Source: Heterostelium album PN500 (taxonomy: Eukaryota; Evosea; Eumycetozoa; Acytosteliales; Acytosteliaceae). From it: a DNA stretch of 64,000 nt. A program made the position numbers and the translations under genes. Of the stretch, positions 46,815 to 58,731 are shown in pieces; position 1 is the stretch's first letter, and every line of letters starts with the position of its first letter. The notes under the pieces are model-generated. The model ran no database searches. It was not told the origin of the DNA and worked only from the letters and a program-made list of their open reading frames with translations. The stretch covers positions 400,708-464,707 of the forward strand of contig NW_008805097.1 of assembly GCF_000004825.1 (NCBI RefSeq), in the 5' to 3' direction.

Positions 46815-47856
46815 TTAATATCTGAATTTCTTTTTGAATCTTTCATAGACTTCTTCATCTGTTGCTTTGTCACTTGATTTCTCATATTGATTTGTATCTG
46901 ATGATGATTCATTAGTATAAGATGCATGAACGTTGTTATAGCTATCATGATTAAAAGTAATTACTTACATCTATTGTGTAGTTTAGATTGATTCTTATTG
47001 GTGGTGGTGGTGTTGGTGTTGCCAGACTGGTCTATCTTCTCTCTTGCCTCTTCTGTTTCTAAAATATTCTTTATTTTATATTTAGTTGGTAAGACGACTT
47101 CCGATATACCGGCTACCCAATTGGTTTTGTCTTCTTCTTTCTTTCGACCTTTATTTACAAGTAGATGTGATGGTGTTTCGTAGAGTGATTGTTGGAGTGC
47201 CTTGTGCTCTTCAATCTTTTCTTGTAGTACATCTTTGTTGTTGTTGTTGTCAATGTCTTGATTTGTTTCTTTTGATGATTGTTGAACTGTTGTATTAACC
47301 TGCTTATTATAAAGTTGTTCTTGTTTCCTTCTCTGCATTTCTTCATTAATATATTTTTCCCTAAAAAATGAATAAATAATAAATTTTTAAGTATTCAATT
47401 ACAAATTATAAATATATATATTGTTGTTATAGCTTACATATGTATGTTAACTTTATTATTTTCAGAGTGAGTAACAAATGAATCATCAAGTTTATTCTCT
47501 AACTCTCTTAGATGAGTCTTTAAATGAGGACCTTCCGCTAAAACACCAACATTTACACCTTTTCCTTTTGATCTCATTTTTTGTTTCTCTTTGGTTGCTT
47601 CTATAACATCGGATAGTGACAATTCATTATCTACATCATCTCTATCACCATTCTCATTATCTATCTTTTCAGTAGGTGCAGAATCATTGTGCTCTACACC
47701 ACCATTATCCTGTTCTTTCTTTCTTATTGCTCTTTTTTTATTTCTAGATTTAAATAAACTACTATTTTTGTTTATATCATTATCACTTTTATTATCATTT
47801 ACTATTTCTTCATCTTTATTTGTATTGTTATTATTATTATTGATATCTTCACTCAT
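46815..47856 (-). CDS. C9orf78/Tls1 (HCA59) family splicing-associated protein
   Basis: 297-residue homologue of human C9orf78 and fission-yeast Tls1, nuclear proteins that bind the spliceosomal helicase Brr2 and affect splicing. Exons: 47856-47438, 47360-46969 and 46897-46815. Conserved blocks are SDVIEATKEKQKMRSKGKGVN, HMEKYINEEMQRRK, WVAGISEVVLPTKYKIKNI and the C-terminal KATDEEVYERFKKKFRY. The N-terminus is Asn-rich and charged. The last intron is set from 46968 to 46898 because the nearer AG would leave only 26 nt and shift the frame, while CATCAG restores HNRYTNQYEKSS. The stop of the neighbouring aspartokinase gene is not close; transcription is in the same direction. Confidence 0.85.
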
Positions 47857-47974
47857 TATTTATAACTATTCAATTTATCTTTAAAAAATAATTTATTTTT
47901 ATTTTTATTTTTGTTTTTTTTTTTTTTTTTTTTTGTAATTTAGATTACCATTTATTTTTATATATTTAATTTAT

Positions 47975-50881
47975 TTAAACATGTTCAAGTCTTAATGATA
48001 GACGATTCAAGTCACCAAAAATACCAGCAGCAGTAACAGTTGCACCAGCACCAGGACCTTGAATTACGAGTGGTGTTTTGTTGTATCTATCACTGTAAAT
48101 TGCAATGATGTTATCACATTCAGTCAAGTTTGCAAAGGGATGGCTTGTTGGATATTCTCTGAGTGACACTGATGCTTTGGCATCGTTACACTCTTTGTTG
48201 AATTCAATGACACCACTGTATCTCAAAACAGAGTTATTCTTGATGGCATTCTGTCTCTTTGAGTCGTAGAGACTGTCTAGCTTGATGAGATGCTTCGAGA
48301 GGAATTCTTCAGTGTTGGCGTTCAGTGCATCGTTATCGTCTTTTGGAATGAGACTGACGACATCGACAGAGGATTCATTGAACTTACCGAGAACCTCTCG
48401 AGTAAGAATGATAATCTTGCGTGCAAAGTCTTGTCCGTTGAGGTCGTCTCTGGGGTCAGGCTCGGTATATCCATTCTGTTTTGCGGTGAGCACAATATCA
48501 GAGAATCGTTTCGAGTTATCACGACCATAGTTATTAAAGATGAACGATAGAGTACCCGAGAAGATACCCTCGATCTTTGTGATACGATCTCCAGTGGCTA
48601 CCATCTGTTGGAGCATATGAATGATTGGCAAACCTCCACCAACTGTTGTCTCATAGTATAGATGTGAGGCATTCTTATTGGATGCCGATTGGATTTGATC
48701 GTATAGCTCTTGTGTACCTGAGAAGCCGACTTTGTTTGGTGTGATCACATGAACACCTCTCGATAACCACTTACTATAGAGTTTTGGTATTTCTTTGTTT
48801 GCAGAGCAATCGATAATAACAGAATGTCTAGGATTAATATTTGATAGGAATTCTGCCATCTTATCTAAATCATAAACTATTATAAACAATAAAAAAAAAA
48901 ACAGTAAGAATCTATAGATTACCTCATAAAATTAAATAATAATAATAATAACTTACATTCTTTTGAATTATCAAGTTGATCTTTCCAATTGCCTAAATCG
49001 ATGCCTGTTGTAGAGAATAGTGATCGTTTAGAGTTTGTTATTGCACGAATCACGAATTGATGTTTCAATTTCTTTTGAGAGGTAGGGTTGCTGAGTGATC
49101 TCTTGATTTGTTCTATTAGTTCTGATCCTATCAAACCTGGTCCAACGATACCGATCGATATGACATCAGGATCGAAAGGTCTATAGAAAGTGGAATGCAC
49201 CGCTCTCAATGCCAAAGGTGTATCTTTATCTACCAAAACGGCTGAAATATTTCTCTCCGATGAACCTTGTGCAATCGCTTTAATATTTACACCACTCTTT
49301 GTGAGAGCAGAGAAGAACTTTGAAGCAACACCAATTGAACTAACCATCTTATCACCTACCGCAGCAATGATACTACATTCTTTTACCAATTCAATCTTAA
49401 TTTTAATTAGAAAAATAGAATAATTAATATTTTACAACAATTCTATTAAGTTCTTTTAACAATTCAATAATTACAGTTTGAATATGACCAGTGAATTTAA
49501 TTTCATTAAAGAATTCTTTTTTGATTGCCTCTAATGCAATGTCACCATCTTTTTCAGGAATTGCTATACAAATAGAGCTTTGTGAAGATCCTTGTGATAT
49601 TAAAAGTACTGATACCTTTACATCTCTCAATGCTAGGAATACACGTTGTGCTAAATTACTGACACCTAAACCTGCTCCTTCAACATTGATCAATGATACT
49701 TTACGAATAGCAGAGAATCCTTTAACATTATAAATTGATTCTGATTCCAAGAATGAATCTGAATGACTAAAATATTATAAACAAATATATTAATATACTA
49801 TAATTGTTAAATTAATTATTAATTAAATGGTTACTTACATTAAAGAACCATTATTTGATAGATTAAAGAAATTACGAATTCTAATTGGTATATTATTTTT
49901 AATGGCAGGTGGCATTGTATGTGGATGAAGAATATTGGCACCATAGTAAGACAACTCGCTTACCTCATGATAGGAGATTTCTTTGAGAATGGTTGCTTTC
50001 GGTACTATCTTGGGGTCAGCACTAAACAGACCATCGACATCCTTCCAAATGGTAATGAGCTTGGACTTTAATAATGCACCGAAAATAGAAGCAGAGTAGT
50101 CCGATCCATTACGTTGAAGTGTTGTTGGCATTCCGGTGGGCGAACACGCAATGAATCCAGTGACGATTAGAATCTTCAAGTCTACAGTAAAGTTTAGCTT
50201 CATCCATTGAGTCAATTCACTTTCGGAACGATTCCAATCAATGACTGGTCCACATTCACCTTTGGAAACATAGAGAGTTTTTCGAGTATCCAACCAGCTT
50301 GTAGATATACCTCTACTTCTTAGGTAGAGTGTCAGCAAGAGAGCCGACCAAACCTCACCGTGTCCAACGATGAGATCCTCCATTTCCTCGGACATTGACT
50401 GTGTGATTGCGATGGCACGAAGCACCTCTTTGATCTTTGTGATATCTGCCTTGAGTTCCGATTCGAATTCAGCTGATAGCTCAGCATTGATGAGACCACG
50501 CGAACACTTGACCAACTTGTCATAAAGTTGATCGGCAACTTGTTCGTAGGAATTATCACGTGACTTTGCTAATTGTGTTAATTTCAACAGTGTATTGGTT
50601 ACACCTTCCATTGCAGAGACAACAACAGCTTGAACCGATCTCACACTAGAAGCACTGCTAGAATCAATACTCTTATCGAATGCAATATGATCATTTTTAG
50701 AGTGTTCAATGACATCCAAAACTTTTGAATAGTTCTCTGAGGTACCTAGAATACTACCTCCAATCTTTATAAAAAGTTTATTATTAGAAAAATAAAAAAA
50801 AAAGAGTTCACCAGATTGATTCTAATACATTACTTTATGTACATGCCATTTACATTGCAAATAATTTTCAGTAGTGTCCAT
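47975..50881 (-). CDS. Bifunctional aspartokinase-homoserine dehydrogenase
   Basis: 881-residue ThrA-like enzyme catalysing two steps of the aspartate pathway to threonine and methionine. Exons: 50881-50834, 50764-49839, 49766-49436, 49395-48957 and 48876-47975. The kinase starts WHVHKIGGS, then GHGEVWSA, SWLDTR, TLQRNGSDYSA and IWKDVDGLFSADP. Two ACT-type regulatory units follow (SIIAAVGDKM, IAQGSSERNISAV), so feedback by threonine is likely. The dehydrogenase has GPGLIGSELIEQI, HVITPNK, YYETTVGGGLPII and GYTEPDPRDDLNGQDFARK. All exons are intact. The fusion is known in bacteria and plants; a 16-codon first exon supplies the N-terminus. Confidence 0.93.
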
Positions 50882-51298
50882 TATTTTATTATTATTTTAT
50901 TTTTAAGAAGAAATAATGATTTGATTATACTGGAGTAAATGATGATATAAATTTGATATAGAATCAAATTACTTATTTTTATTGTTTGACTTTTTCTTTT
51001 GAAAGTCAAATTATTTGTATGTATGTTTTTCAATGTGAGTTCATAGTGGTTTACTCTAGTTTAATATATGTGTGTGGGAATCACTACCACTGACAAATCA
51101 CCACTCTATTAATATTTATATTTAAAAAAAAAATTAGGTAATACCCAATACCATATCCCATCATATCATTCCCTTTTTTGCTAATCATCGGGTCGGCCAA
51201 ATTTTATTTTTATTTAAAATTTTTTCAAAAAACATTATTTTGTAAGATGGATTTTTTTTTTTTGGACTTTTTGTGTTAGCAAAGATAGGCTTCTCTAA
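50882..51298. other. Spacer upstream of the aspartokinase gene
   Basis: About 415 bp between the aspartokinase start codon and the left end of the DNA transposon. A+T-rich, presumably the aspartokinase promoter. A TTTGACTTTC/GAAAGTCAAA inverted pair occurs near 50985-51010. No gene is seen. Confidence 0.5.
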
Positions 51299-51338
51299 CA
51301 CCCAGTCACGATCGTTGGAAATTTGCCTTCTCATTTCT
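51299..51338 (+). repeat. Left terminal inverted repeat
   Basis: First 33 bases match the reverse complement of the right end without mismatch; after one C/A mismatch the match continues for about six bases (ATTTCT). The outer base on both sides is flanked by TAA. Confidence 0.93.
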
Positions 51339-51598
51339 GAACAAATTTGTGAAAATTTTTAAAAAAATTAATATGGTTTTTTTTTGAAGCTAAGTTATTA
51401 ATATCTGTAGATTTTAAGATAAAAATAAACAAAGTTATATTAAAATAGAATGTATCAATGCAATGGTATGTCGAGTTTAACATTATTTAAAAATTATGTT
51501 ATTATTTAGAAAAGATGGTGCTAATATAGCACTTTTAATAGGAGGATACACAAGAATTAAGCAATATCATACGTGTAACACCTCAGAGGATTAGTCAA

Positions 51599-53359
51599 AT
51601 GAGCAGAGAAGAGAGGTTGATGGAAGCAATAAATGAAATTCAAAACGATACAGGTTTTACTCAAAAGGAGCTCTCTCAAAAGTATGGAGTTTCTGAAAGT
51701 GAGCTATCCAAGAAAAAAAATAACCTCTCCTTTAAGCCAAGAGGCAGATATCTCACCGAAGCAGAAGAATTAGAGATGATAAAGATGGTAGAAGAATCAA
51801 ATACCAAGAATATTCCGATAACGAAAGAGAATATTCTAAATTGGGTTGTCGGAAAGGTATATGACAAGTATGGCTATACAATGAGTCGTCACCCTGGTGG
51901 TGACTGGTGGACAAAGCTGAAACAAAAATATCCGATCTTAAAGTTAAGAAAGGTTAAGTTTCAAGATGAAGCCAGATTAAAAGCGGAGAAAGAGGCCGAT
52001 ATTCAATGTTTCATCCAGAGTGTTCATAAGGTGATAGTAGAAAACCAAATTCAACCAAAGAATGTGATAAACTCTGATGAGAAAGGTGTTTTATTCACGA
52101 AAATGAATCAAAAGGTATTTAATATTCTATTTATTAGTTTTTTTTCGAAAGATTTAGCTAATTGTTATAAAAATATAGGTTGCCATTATTGACGGTGGAA
52201 ACAAATTTGAGACAGTCAAACCTAGGTTTCCCAAGCAATCCCAAAGTCAACACTTTACAATGATTGGAACAATAACAGCATCTGGTCATGCTCTACCACC
52301 CTATAACGTTCTCCAGATTCCTAAACGAGTAAAATGGGAACATATGCAAAATTCAAATTATGGTGTCATTATTGCTAATGAGTCAGGATATGTAAGTTGG
52401 TAACTTTTTATAACTTGACCCAAAGTTGTCTATTGCTATTATTAATATATCAATATTGATGCATTGTATTATTATATATTATAGGTAACGCAAGAGATAA
52501 AGAAAGAATATGTCGAATGGCTTCTAGGACAATTTAAGAAAACAGATAAAAAGCTGCTTTTAGTAGACAATCACATATCCAATTATTTCTTTGACGAACA
52601 AAAACTTTGTGATGAGAATAATCTTATCATAATGACGTTCCCATCAAACCTGACTCACATTCTCCAGCCTTTGGATTTAGTCCTATTTTCGTCATTCTCT
52701 CAACACCTATCGAATTTGCTCAGAGATGGGTTAAAGGACAATCCAAAGTTTAAAGTGAACGATAAACACTACCAAATGTTGGCTTATCATGCTTGGTCAT
52801 CATCATTCAACTCATCCAATATAAGAATGTCTTGGATTAAGTCTGGTTTGTTCAATTGGATGGCACATGAATACTGCGACCCAATATTTCTTAAAAAGCC
52901 GAAAAACTCTATCTCAAAGGAAATCGCTATAGCCGGGAACAAAGAGATTGTTCCGGCAAATGCTCAAGCCATGACCCAAAAAGAACGGGCTATAGTAATG
53001 AGAGATAAAAAGCGCAAGGGTGCCATAATAACTTCCCAAGATACACAGTATGTTCAACTTTTTTTTAAATCACCTCATTAACCCTATTAATTGAATCAAA
53101 TTTTGACAGGGATATTATCAAAATAACCTATGATGTATCTAAAAAGAAAAGAAAGACACTAGACGAAGAACCAACAATTTCTTTGTATCAAGCAAACCTT
53201 CAAATCAATAATACCACCAACAACATTTTGAATAATGTACAATCTTCTACATCACAACCTCAAATTGTTTCCCAAAATACCTCAACTACAACTAATACCA
53301 ATGTAGCACAATCGAATGATAAAACTTTGGTTAAATCTTTCTTTAATTTATTTAAATAA
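51599..53359 (+). CDS. Pogo/Tigger-like DDE transposase
   Basis: Transposase of 513 residues from the ATG at 51599; exons 51599-52114, 52179-52391, 52485-53047 and 53110-53359. The N-terminus has a helix-turn-helix (FTQKELSQKYGVSESELSKK) and a Tc5/CENP-B-like second DNA-binding part (RYLTEAEELEMIKMVEES, WWTKLKQKYPIL). The DDE_1 catalytic domain shows the three acidic sites in NSDEKGVLF, LLLVDNHISNY and ILQPLDLVLF, all present. The C-terminal tail is Asn/Thr/Gln-rich and basic. The frame is open further upstream to an acceptor at 51541; an ATG-only exon at 51463-51465 would add 20 residues (M-EDTQELSNIIRVTPQRISQ), which themselves look like a helix-turn-helix. Confidence 0.9.
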
Positions 53360-53443
53360 AATCTACAAACAAATAATTTTATATTAATTTAAATATTTAA
53401 AATTTCATATAAAATTCTGTTCAAAAATGAATTTTTTTTTGCA

Positions 53444-53483
53444 AGAAATTAGAAGGCAAATTTCCAACGATCGTGACTGGGTG
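53444..53483 (-). repeat. Right terminal inverted repeat
   Basis: Reverse complement of the left terminal repeat, perfect over the outermost 33 bases. It lies about 90 bp after the transposase stop codon and directly before an 18-bp palindrome. Confidence 0.93.
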
Positions 53484-53485
53484 TA

Positions 53486-53529
53486 AAATGAATCAAGCAC
53501 TAGTATGTGTTCTAGTGCTTGATTCATTT
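53486..53529. repeat. Perfect 18-bp palindrome beside the transposon
   Basis: Arms AAATGAATCAAGCACTAG (53486-53503) and its exact complement (53512-53529) enclose an eight-base loop TATGTGTT. It begins two bases after the right end of the transposon and lies about 75 bp from the stop codon of the CorA-type gene on the opposite strand. It could form a strong hairpin in RNA or DNA. Function is unknown. Confidence 0.9.
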
Positions 53530-53602
53530 CTATGATTTTATTATTATTTAATTATTTGATATCTGTTGTTAAACAAGTTGACCAACTTTTTGGTTTTGTT
53601 AA

Positions 53603-54905
53603 TTAAAGCCAACCGGCTCTTCTAAAAAGAGCGGCAACTATGATGGCAAAACCACCCATCAATGACATTATGACGATAAAGAGATTGTATGTATCGTCCT
53701 CTGGTGTGTCTGATATCATACCTGGATACTTTACATTCATTCCAAAAATACCGGTAACCAGAATCAATGGAATGAAAATAGTACTGATAGCAGTGAACTT
53801 TCTCATATTGATATTTATCATATTCGATGAATCACTGACCTCCTATATATATTACCAAAATTTGTTAATATTCATAAATATATGTGTTTTTTTTCTATAT
53901 GATCATACCAATGATACTCTTGCCATATACATATTATTAAGATCACCAAGTAATCTTCTACAAAGATTTAGCTTTTGCGTCATTCTAACAACACTATCTT
54001 GTACATTTCTAAGATAACCTCGTAGTGTCGATGGTATAAGTTTTTCATCTCTTAATAATACAGATATAATTTCACTAAAAATAAATTAATAAATGTAAGA
54101 ATTACAGTTAATACAAGTTTTAGAAATGAAACGATGTAAGTAATTATTACCTCTTTTCAAATATACCACTGTGTAAATTGGTTACTCTTCTACCAGCCAG
54201 ACCAATACGTGCGAATAACTCATTTTGTTTCATACCGCTGAGAATCAAGACTAGTTCATCGAGTGACTCTGTCTCCAACATGATATTATCGACTAGATCT
54301 ACATAGAGGTCAACGATCGACTCTAAGAATGCATAGATGACCCAAGCTGACGAAGAAAGTGCACCGGTCTCTGAATACTTGATCATTCTAACCACTTGAG
54401 AAGTGCATAGCAATGTCTGCGAGTGGAATGTCAGACAGAGGTTTTGAAAAAGAATGATATTTAGAGTTCCACTGATTAGATTGTTTGAACCCTCTGCATA
54501 GTGAATCTCATTCACCACAATAAATATATGTTTTGAAAAGAATTCACACTTCTCTCTTGTCTCTAGAGTAGTTTGAATAGCGAGAGAGATCAATAAAAAT
54601 GAATGTACGACAAATAAATAAACACAAGATAACTTACCTTGTTGAATGATATCTCTTTTGGTAAGAGGATGAATGCCTAGCAATGTACAGATGGTAGATA
54701 TCTCGATTTCATCCAATGCTTGAAAGTCAATCCAATAGTTTTCTTTGTCGACATCGTTTGCTCTCTCCTTCAAGAAACTGAGTATCTCATTGAAACTATA
54801 TTGTTTACTCGACTTACTCGATGTAACTACAATATGCTTTCCAGAAGCCAACATTACATCTCTTTCAATGGTCTTTTGTGAACTTAATATATCTTGTAGC
54901 TCCAT
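53603..54905 (-). CDS. CorA-type magnesium transporter
   Basis: 361-residue CorA/Mrs2-superfamily divalent-cation channel. Exons: 54905-54638, 54562-54151, 54074-53909 and 53842-53603. The large soluble N-domain includes WIDFQALDEIEISTICTLLG and KHIFIVVNEIHY. The long stalk helix ends in the first membrane segment FTAISTIFIPLILVTGIFGMN; the GMN selectivity motif is intact and is followed by the periplasmic-type loop and a second segment (LFIVIMSLMGGFAIIVAALF), then a short basic tail RRAGWL. No mitochondrial presequence is seen, so the membrane of residence is open. It is convergent with the transposase gene across the transposon end and palindrome. Confidence 0.9.
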
Positions 54906-55255
54906 TTCTTCTTATTTTAATTTTGAGCTATGTTGATTGTTCATTAGGTTATTATTACTATTATTATAGCGCTACAGTGTTACAAATACTATTTATTTCA
55001 TTATCAATTATATGAATATGAGATATCTATGGTAAAAATAATTATAAACAAATAAAAAATTAATAAAACATTTCAAAAAAGAATTTCATACTTTTCAAAC
55101 TGATTTTAGAACAAAAAAATTTAACAAATTAATAACTGTTGTGATGATTGAATAAAAAAATATTGATTGTCATTGTAATTAATGTAATGTTTATTTATAG
55201 TATGTTAAAAAAATTATATAATGGGTTGACAAAACTATGTAAATTTTACAATACA
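54906..55255. other. Intergenic spacer
   Basis: 350 bp between the CorA-type start and the NEK kinase stop, both minus strand. A+T-rich with no recognised feature. Confidence 0.45.
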
Positions 55256-56044
55256 TCAATTATGAGATGATTCAAATATCTTATTTACAATTGATACATA
55301 ATGCTTATTTGATGGACCGAGTATATATTCATCATTAGTACCACCATTCTTTAGATTGTCTAGTAGTTTCTGAAAGACAGTGATACCAATACCAGCAATA
55401 CAATAGTCTTTCAGTTGTTCGAGATTGACGTTGCTCATCATACTTGGGTTGATTCCAGTCACAGATTTTGATTGGTTAACTGTGGACAGTCCACTGCTTG
55501 GTCTTGAATTATTTCCAATACTACTGCCAGAGCCAGATCTTGATCTAGGTCGTGAGCTTAATTCTTCAGATGTATTTAAACTGAGTGTGTTGTTTCCGAT
55601 GGCGCATCCACCGCTGTTATTGAGCACTGACTTGAAATCTGGACTATTGGTACTGTTGATACAGGAATTGATCAAACCAGAAACAGCATAGTAGTCATTC
55701 TCTGCTCGTTCATCGATATCCAATGCATCGAGTGAGGCTGCAATCAACTCCATTCTCTTTGAACTCTCTCTAAACTCCTTGGCAACTTGCTTGCTTTTCG
55801 ATAGAATTTCGTCTTGATCCCTCTCAAAGCTAGGTAACTGCGGACTACTAACTGATAGCTTCAAATTGTATAGATTATTGTCTCTACTATTGTTTAAACT
55901 ACTGCAACTACTACTATGACCATTGTCTCGACTACTACTCAAACTTCCAATGACTGTCTCTCGACTGTTATTCAGACTACTTTGACTTGTATAGTTTGAA
56001 TTTTCAAGTCTTGTACTAATTGCTCTAAGAGTAGGTGAAATGTG

Positions 56045-56133
<89 letters not shown>

Positions 56134-57312
56134 TACTATTATGATTGTTATTGCTATTACTATTGTTATTATTATTATTACTAATGATATTACTATTTGA
56201 GTTATTAAGTAATATTTTGATGGCATCAGATCTATCTGAATCAAATGAAAAATGTCTGAATTTTTCTAGTTTGGAGCTGCTGTTGCCTGTTGTTAAAACT
56301 GGTGATGATACTGTAGAGGTGGGTGTTGATGATGATGTTGGTCTTGTTGGAATCGATGATGTGGATGATCTCGTTGGTATTGATGTTTTTGGGCGTAGAT
56401 CTATGTGATTGGAGTGTTTTGGTTCAAAGTGGCCACCACTAGTATTAAGAAAAGTACTGGTATGAGTAGAGCCACTAGCACTGCCATGTAAATCTAAACT
56501 ACTATATGAGGTTCGAGAAGATGATGTAGTTGGATCTTGGTCTAATAGTGGAGATCTTATAAACCTTCTATCCCAAGATCTGAATTCTGTTGGTGTTTTT
56601 CTTGGCTCATGACCAGGGTCATTGTTTCCTAATGATGCTCTTCTCTCACGAGTTGGAAGTGGAATGTCTGTAATATCATTTTTTAAATTGTGATTGATAT
56701 CGTTGTGTTTACTGTTATTGTTGTTATTGTTGTTATTGTTATTGTTATTATAATCATTGTTTTTAATATCTTTTATATTGTTACTGCTCTTATTTATATT
56801 GTTATTATTTATAATATTTGATTTGGTGGGAGAGTAATCAATTGAACTTGCAGTGCTAGGTCTGGTTGTAGAGCCACTGTCAACCTTTAAAATTCTAATG
56901 TTGCTGTTCGACATGTTTAGCTGAATTTTACCTGAATTCGGATGGCTACCCTTTAGACAGTGCCTGGTGAGATCAATGTTGCTATGGAATGGAGGTCTAT
57001 TTTTAGTGAGTTTGGAGCCATTATACACATTATCATCAGATTCGCCATTCGTTGGGATTTCTTGTTGATCTAGATCAGAGTCATCGGAATCTGTATCAAA
57101 TTCATCACGATCACAGCTATCACTCGAGTCTGTATCTGAAATATAGTCACCTAAACCAGTGAATGATTCATCGGAACAATCTGATTCTTCATCTTTTGAT
57201 ATATTGTTTTTATAATCAAAATTGACTGAATTATTACTATTATTGTTGTTGTTATTATTATTTTTTAACCGATTATTATTGCTACTATAATTGATAAGAT
57301 TATTATTATTAA

Positions 57313-57377
<65 letters not shown>

Positions 57378-58731
57378 CTAGATAATTGACTTGACAATTG
57401 TTTGTTTTTACTCTCCTCGATGGCCAATTGGTTTGCCAATCTATTTCTATCGATTTTAGTTGATTTTGTTGTTGGTTGATTCTGAGGTATTTCCAGTATA
57501 TTCGTACTTTGACTACTTGGTTTTGATTGGTGATGCTTCAGTAGTTGTATTGGGTTCTTTAAATTTGAAAGGCTTGAGTGTCGTGGAACTAGTGATGGTG
57601 ATAGTGACGGTGAAATAGTAGGTGATGTTGTTGGTGTAGAGGTAGTTGAGGAAGTTGATGTCGAAACCTGAACAGGTTTTTCCCTAGAAAATGAATGAAT
57701 GATATGTTAAGTTGTTAGTATAAAGTTATATAAGTTTTCGATTTTTAAACTTTTATAATTACTTTAAGAATTTTGAACTAAGCATATGCTGTCTGACAAA
57801 CGGTATATTTAAAACCTCGGCAACGGTCGGACGTTTCTCTGGATTCTTTTCTAAAAGTATTGATACGAGATTACGTATGTTCTCTGAATAGATTGGTGAT
57901 ATTGGAATAGGTTCACCACTCAATACCTTCATAATGAGTGATGGCATTTCCTTTGCATCGAAAGCATGCTTCAACATGATCATTTCATATAAACAACAAC
58001 CTAGTGCCCATATATCTGTTTTAAAATCGTAACTATAATAAAAATACGTAATTATAATAAATTATTAATACAATTAAATTGCTATAAAGATGATGATGGT
58101 CTTATAAAAAAAGTAAGTACTTACGGTCTGTTTTCAAATAATTCAGGACTCATGTAAAAAGGTGTACCAACAATAGTCTTTGCCATTTCTTGATGGTTTA
58201 AAACTTTAGAGATACCAAAGTCACCGACTTTGATAATGTTTCGCTTTGTAAGAAAGATATTTTGTGTTTTTAGATCTCTGTGTATGACCTTTCGTTTATG
58301 CATATAGAGTAATGCCAATGATAGCTGTACAAACCAATCCATAATTTGCTACAAATAATGATTATAATAAAAATATAGATATGAGCATTAAATACATATC
58401 GGTCGTCGATCAATATTGATAATAAACATACTTTTTCATCTAGATTACGCTTTTCTTTGAGTAGAGTGAAGAGATCACCACCTTCGCAGTATGCCATGAT
58501 GATACAGATATATTGATTTTCGTATTCAAAAGATTCGTAGAATTCTACAATGTTTGGATGGCGTAGTTCACTGAGCAACTTGATTTCCATGAGAGTGTCG
58601 GCAGTGCGAATGTCATCCTTAACAAATATCTTTTTCATGACATACTGTTTCTTGTCGTTGTTGTTGCGAACTAGAAACACCTCACCATAGGAACCCATAC
58701 CAATCTGTTTTATTCTTGTGTACTTGTCCAT
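55256..58731 (-). CDS. NIMA-related (NEK) protein kinase with long low-complexity tail
   Basis: 1073-residue Ser/Thr kinase. Exons: 58731-58432, 58348-58125, 58032-57763 and 57683-55256. The N-terminal ~265 residues are a complete NEK-type catalytic domain: [17 protein letters not shown] lysine, [31 protein letters not shown] and ALGCCLYEM. Activity is therefore expected, with roles in mitosis, centrosome or microtubule control known for the family. The tail of ~800 residues is Ser/Thr/Pro-, then Asn-rich, with runs of Asn encoded by (ATT)n at about 56047-56127 and 57300-57375, an acidic block ([18 protein letters not shown]) and a small ordered-looking C-terminus ([18 protein letters not shown]). 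The frame extends 13 codons upstream only to non-ATG codons, so 58731 is the start. Confidence 0.9.
56047..56127. repeat. (ATT)n repeat encoding poly-Asn in NEK tail
   Basis: A long uninterrupted ATT run on the plus strand, AAT on the coding strand, giving about 27 Asn in a row in the kinase tail. A second, shorter run lies near 57300-57375. Confidence 0.85.

Larger units (their letters stand above)
51299..53483 (+). mobile_element. Complete pogo-type DNA transposon
   Basis: A 2.2 kb element bounded by perfect inverted repeats (left 51299-51331, right 53451-53483), starting CACCCAGTCACGATCG and ending with its complement. The repeat extends to about 40 bp with one mismatch. TAA occurs on both sides (51296-51298 and 53484-53486), so a three-base TAA target duplication, or TA plus a chance match, is inferred. 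It carries one multi-exon transposase gene with an intact acidic triad. Perfect ends and an open frame suggest a recent or still mobile copy. Confidence 0.9.

Noticed and set aside
46943-46968. 26-nt intron in the C9orf78/Tls1-like gene
   Set aside because: Too short for splicing and it breaks the frame; the acceptor 45 bp further on restores the conserved C-terminus.
51299-53483. Retrotransposon interpretation of the 51-53 kb element
   Set aside because: There are inverted, not direct, terminal repeats and a DDE transposase; no reverse transcriptase is present.
55972-56244. Poly-Ile frame opposite the NEK tail
   Set aside because: It is the ATT reading of the poly-Asn repeat in a shifted frame.
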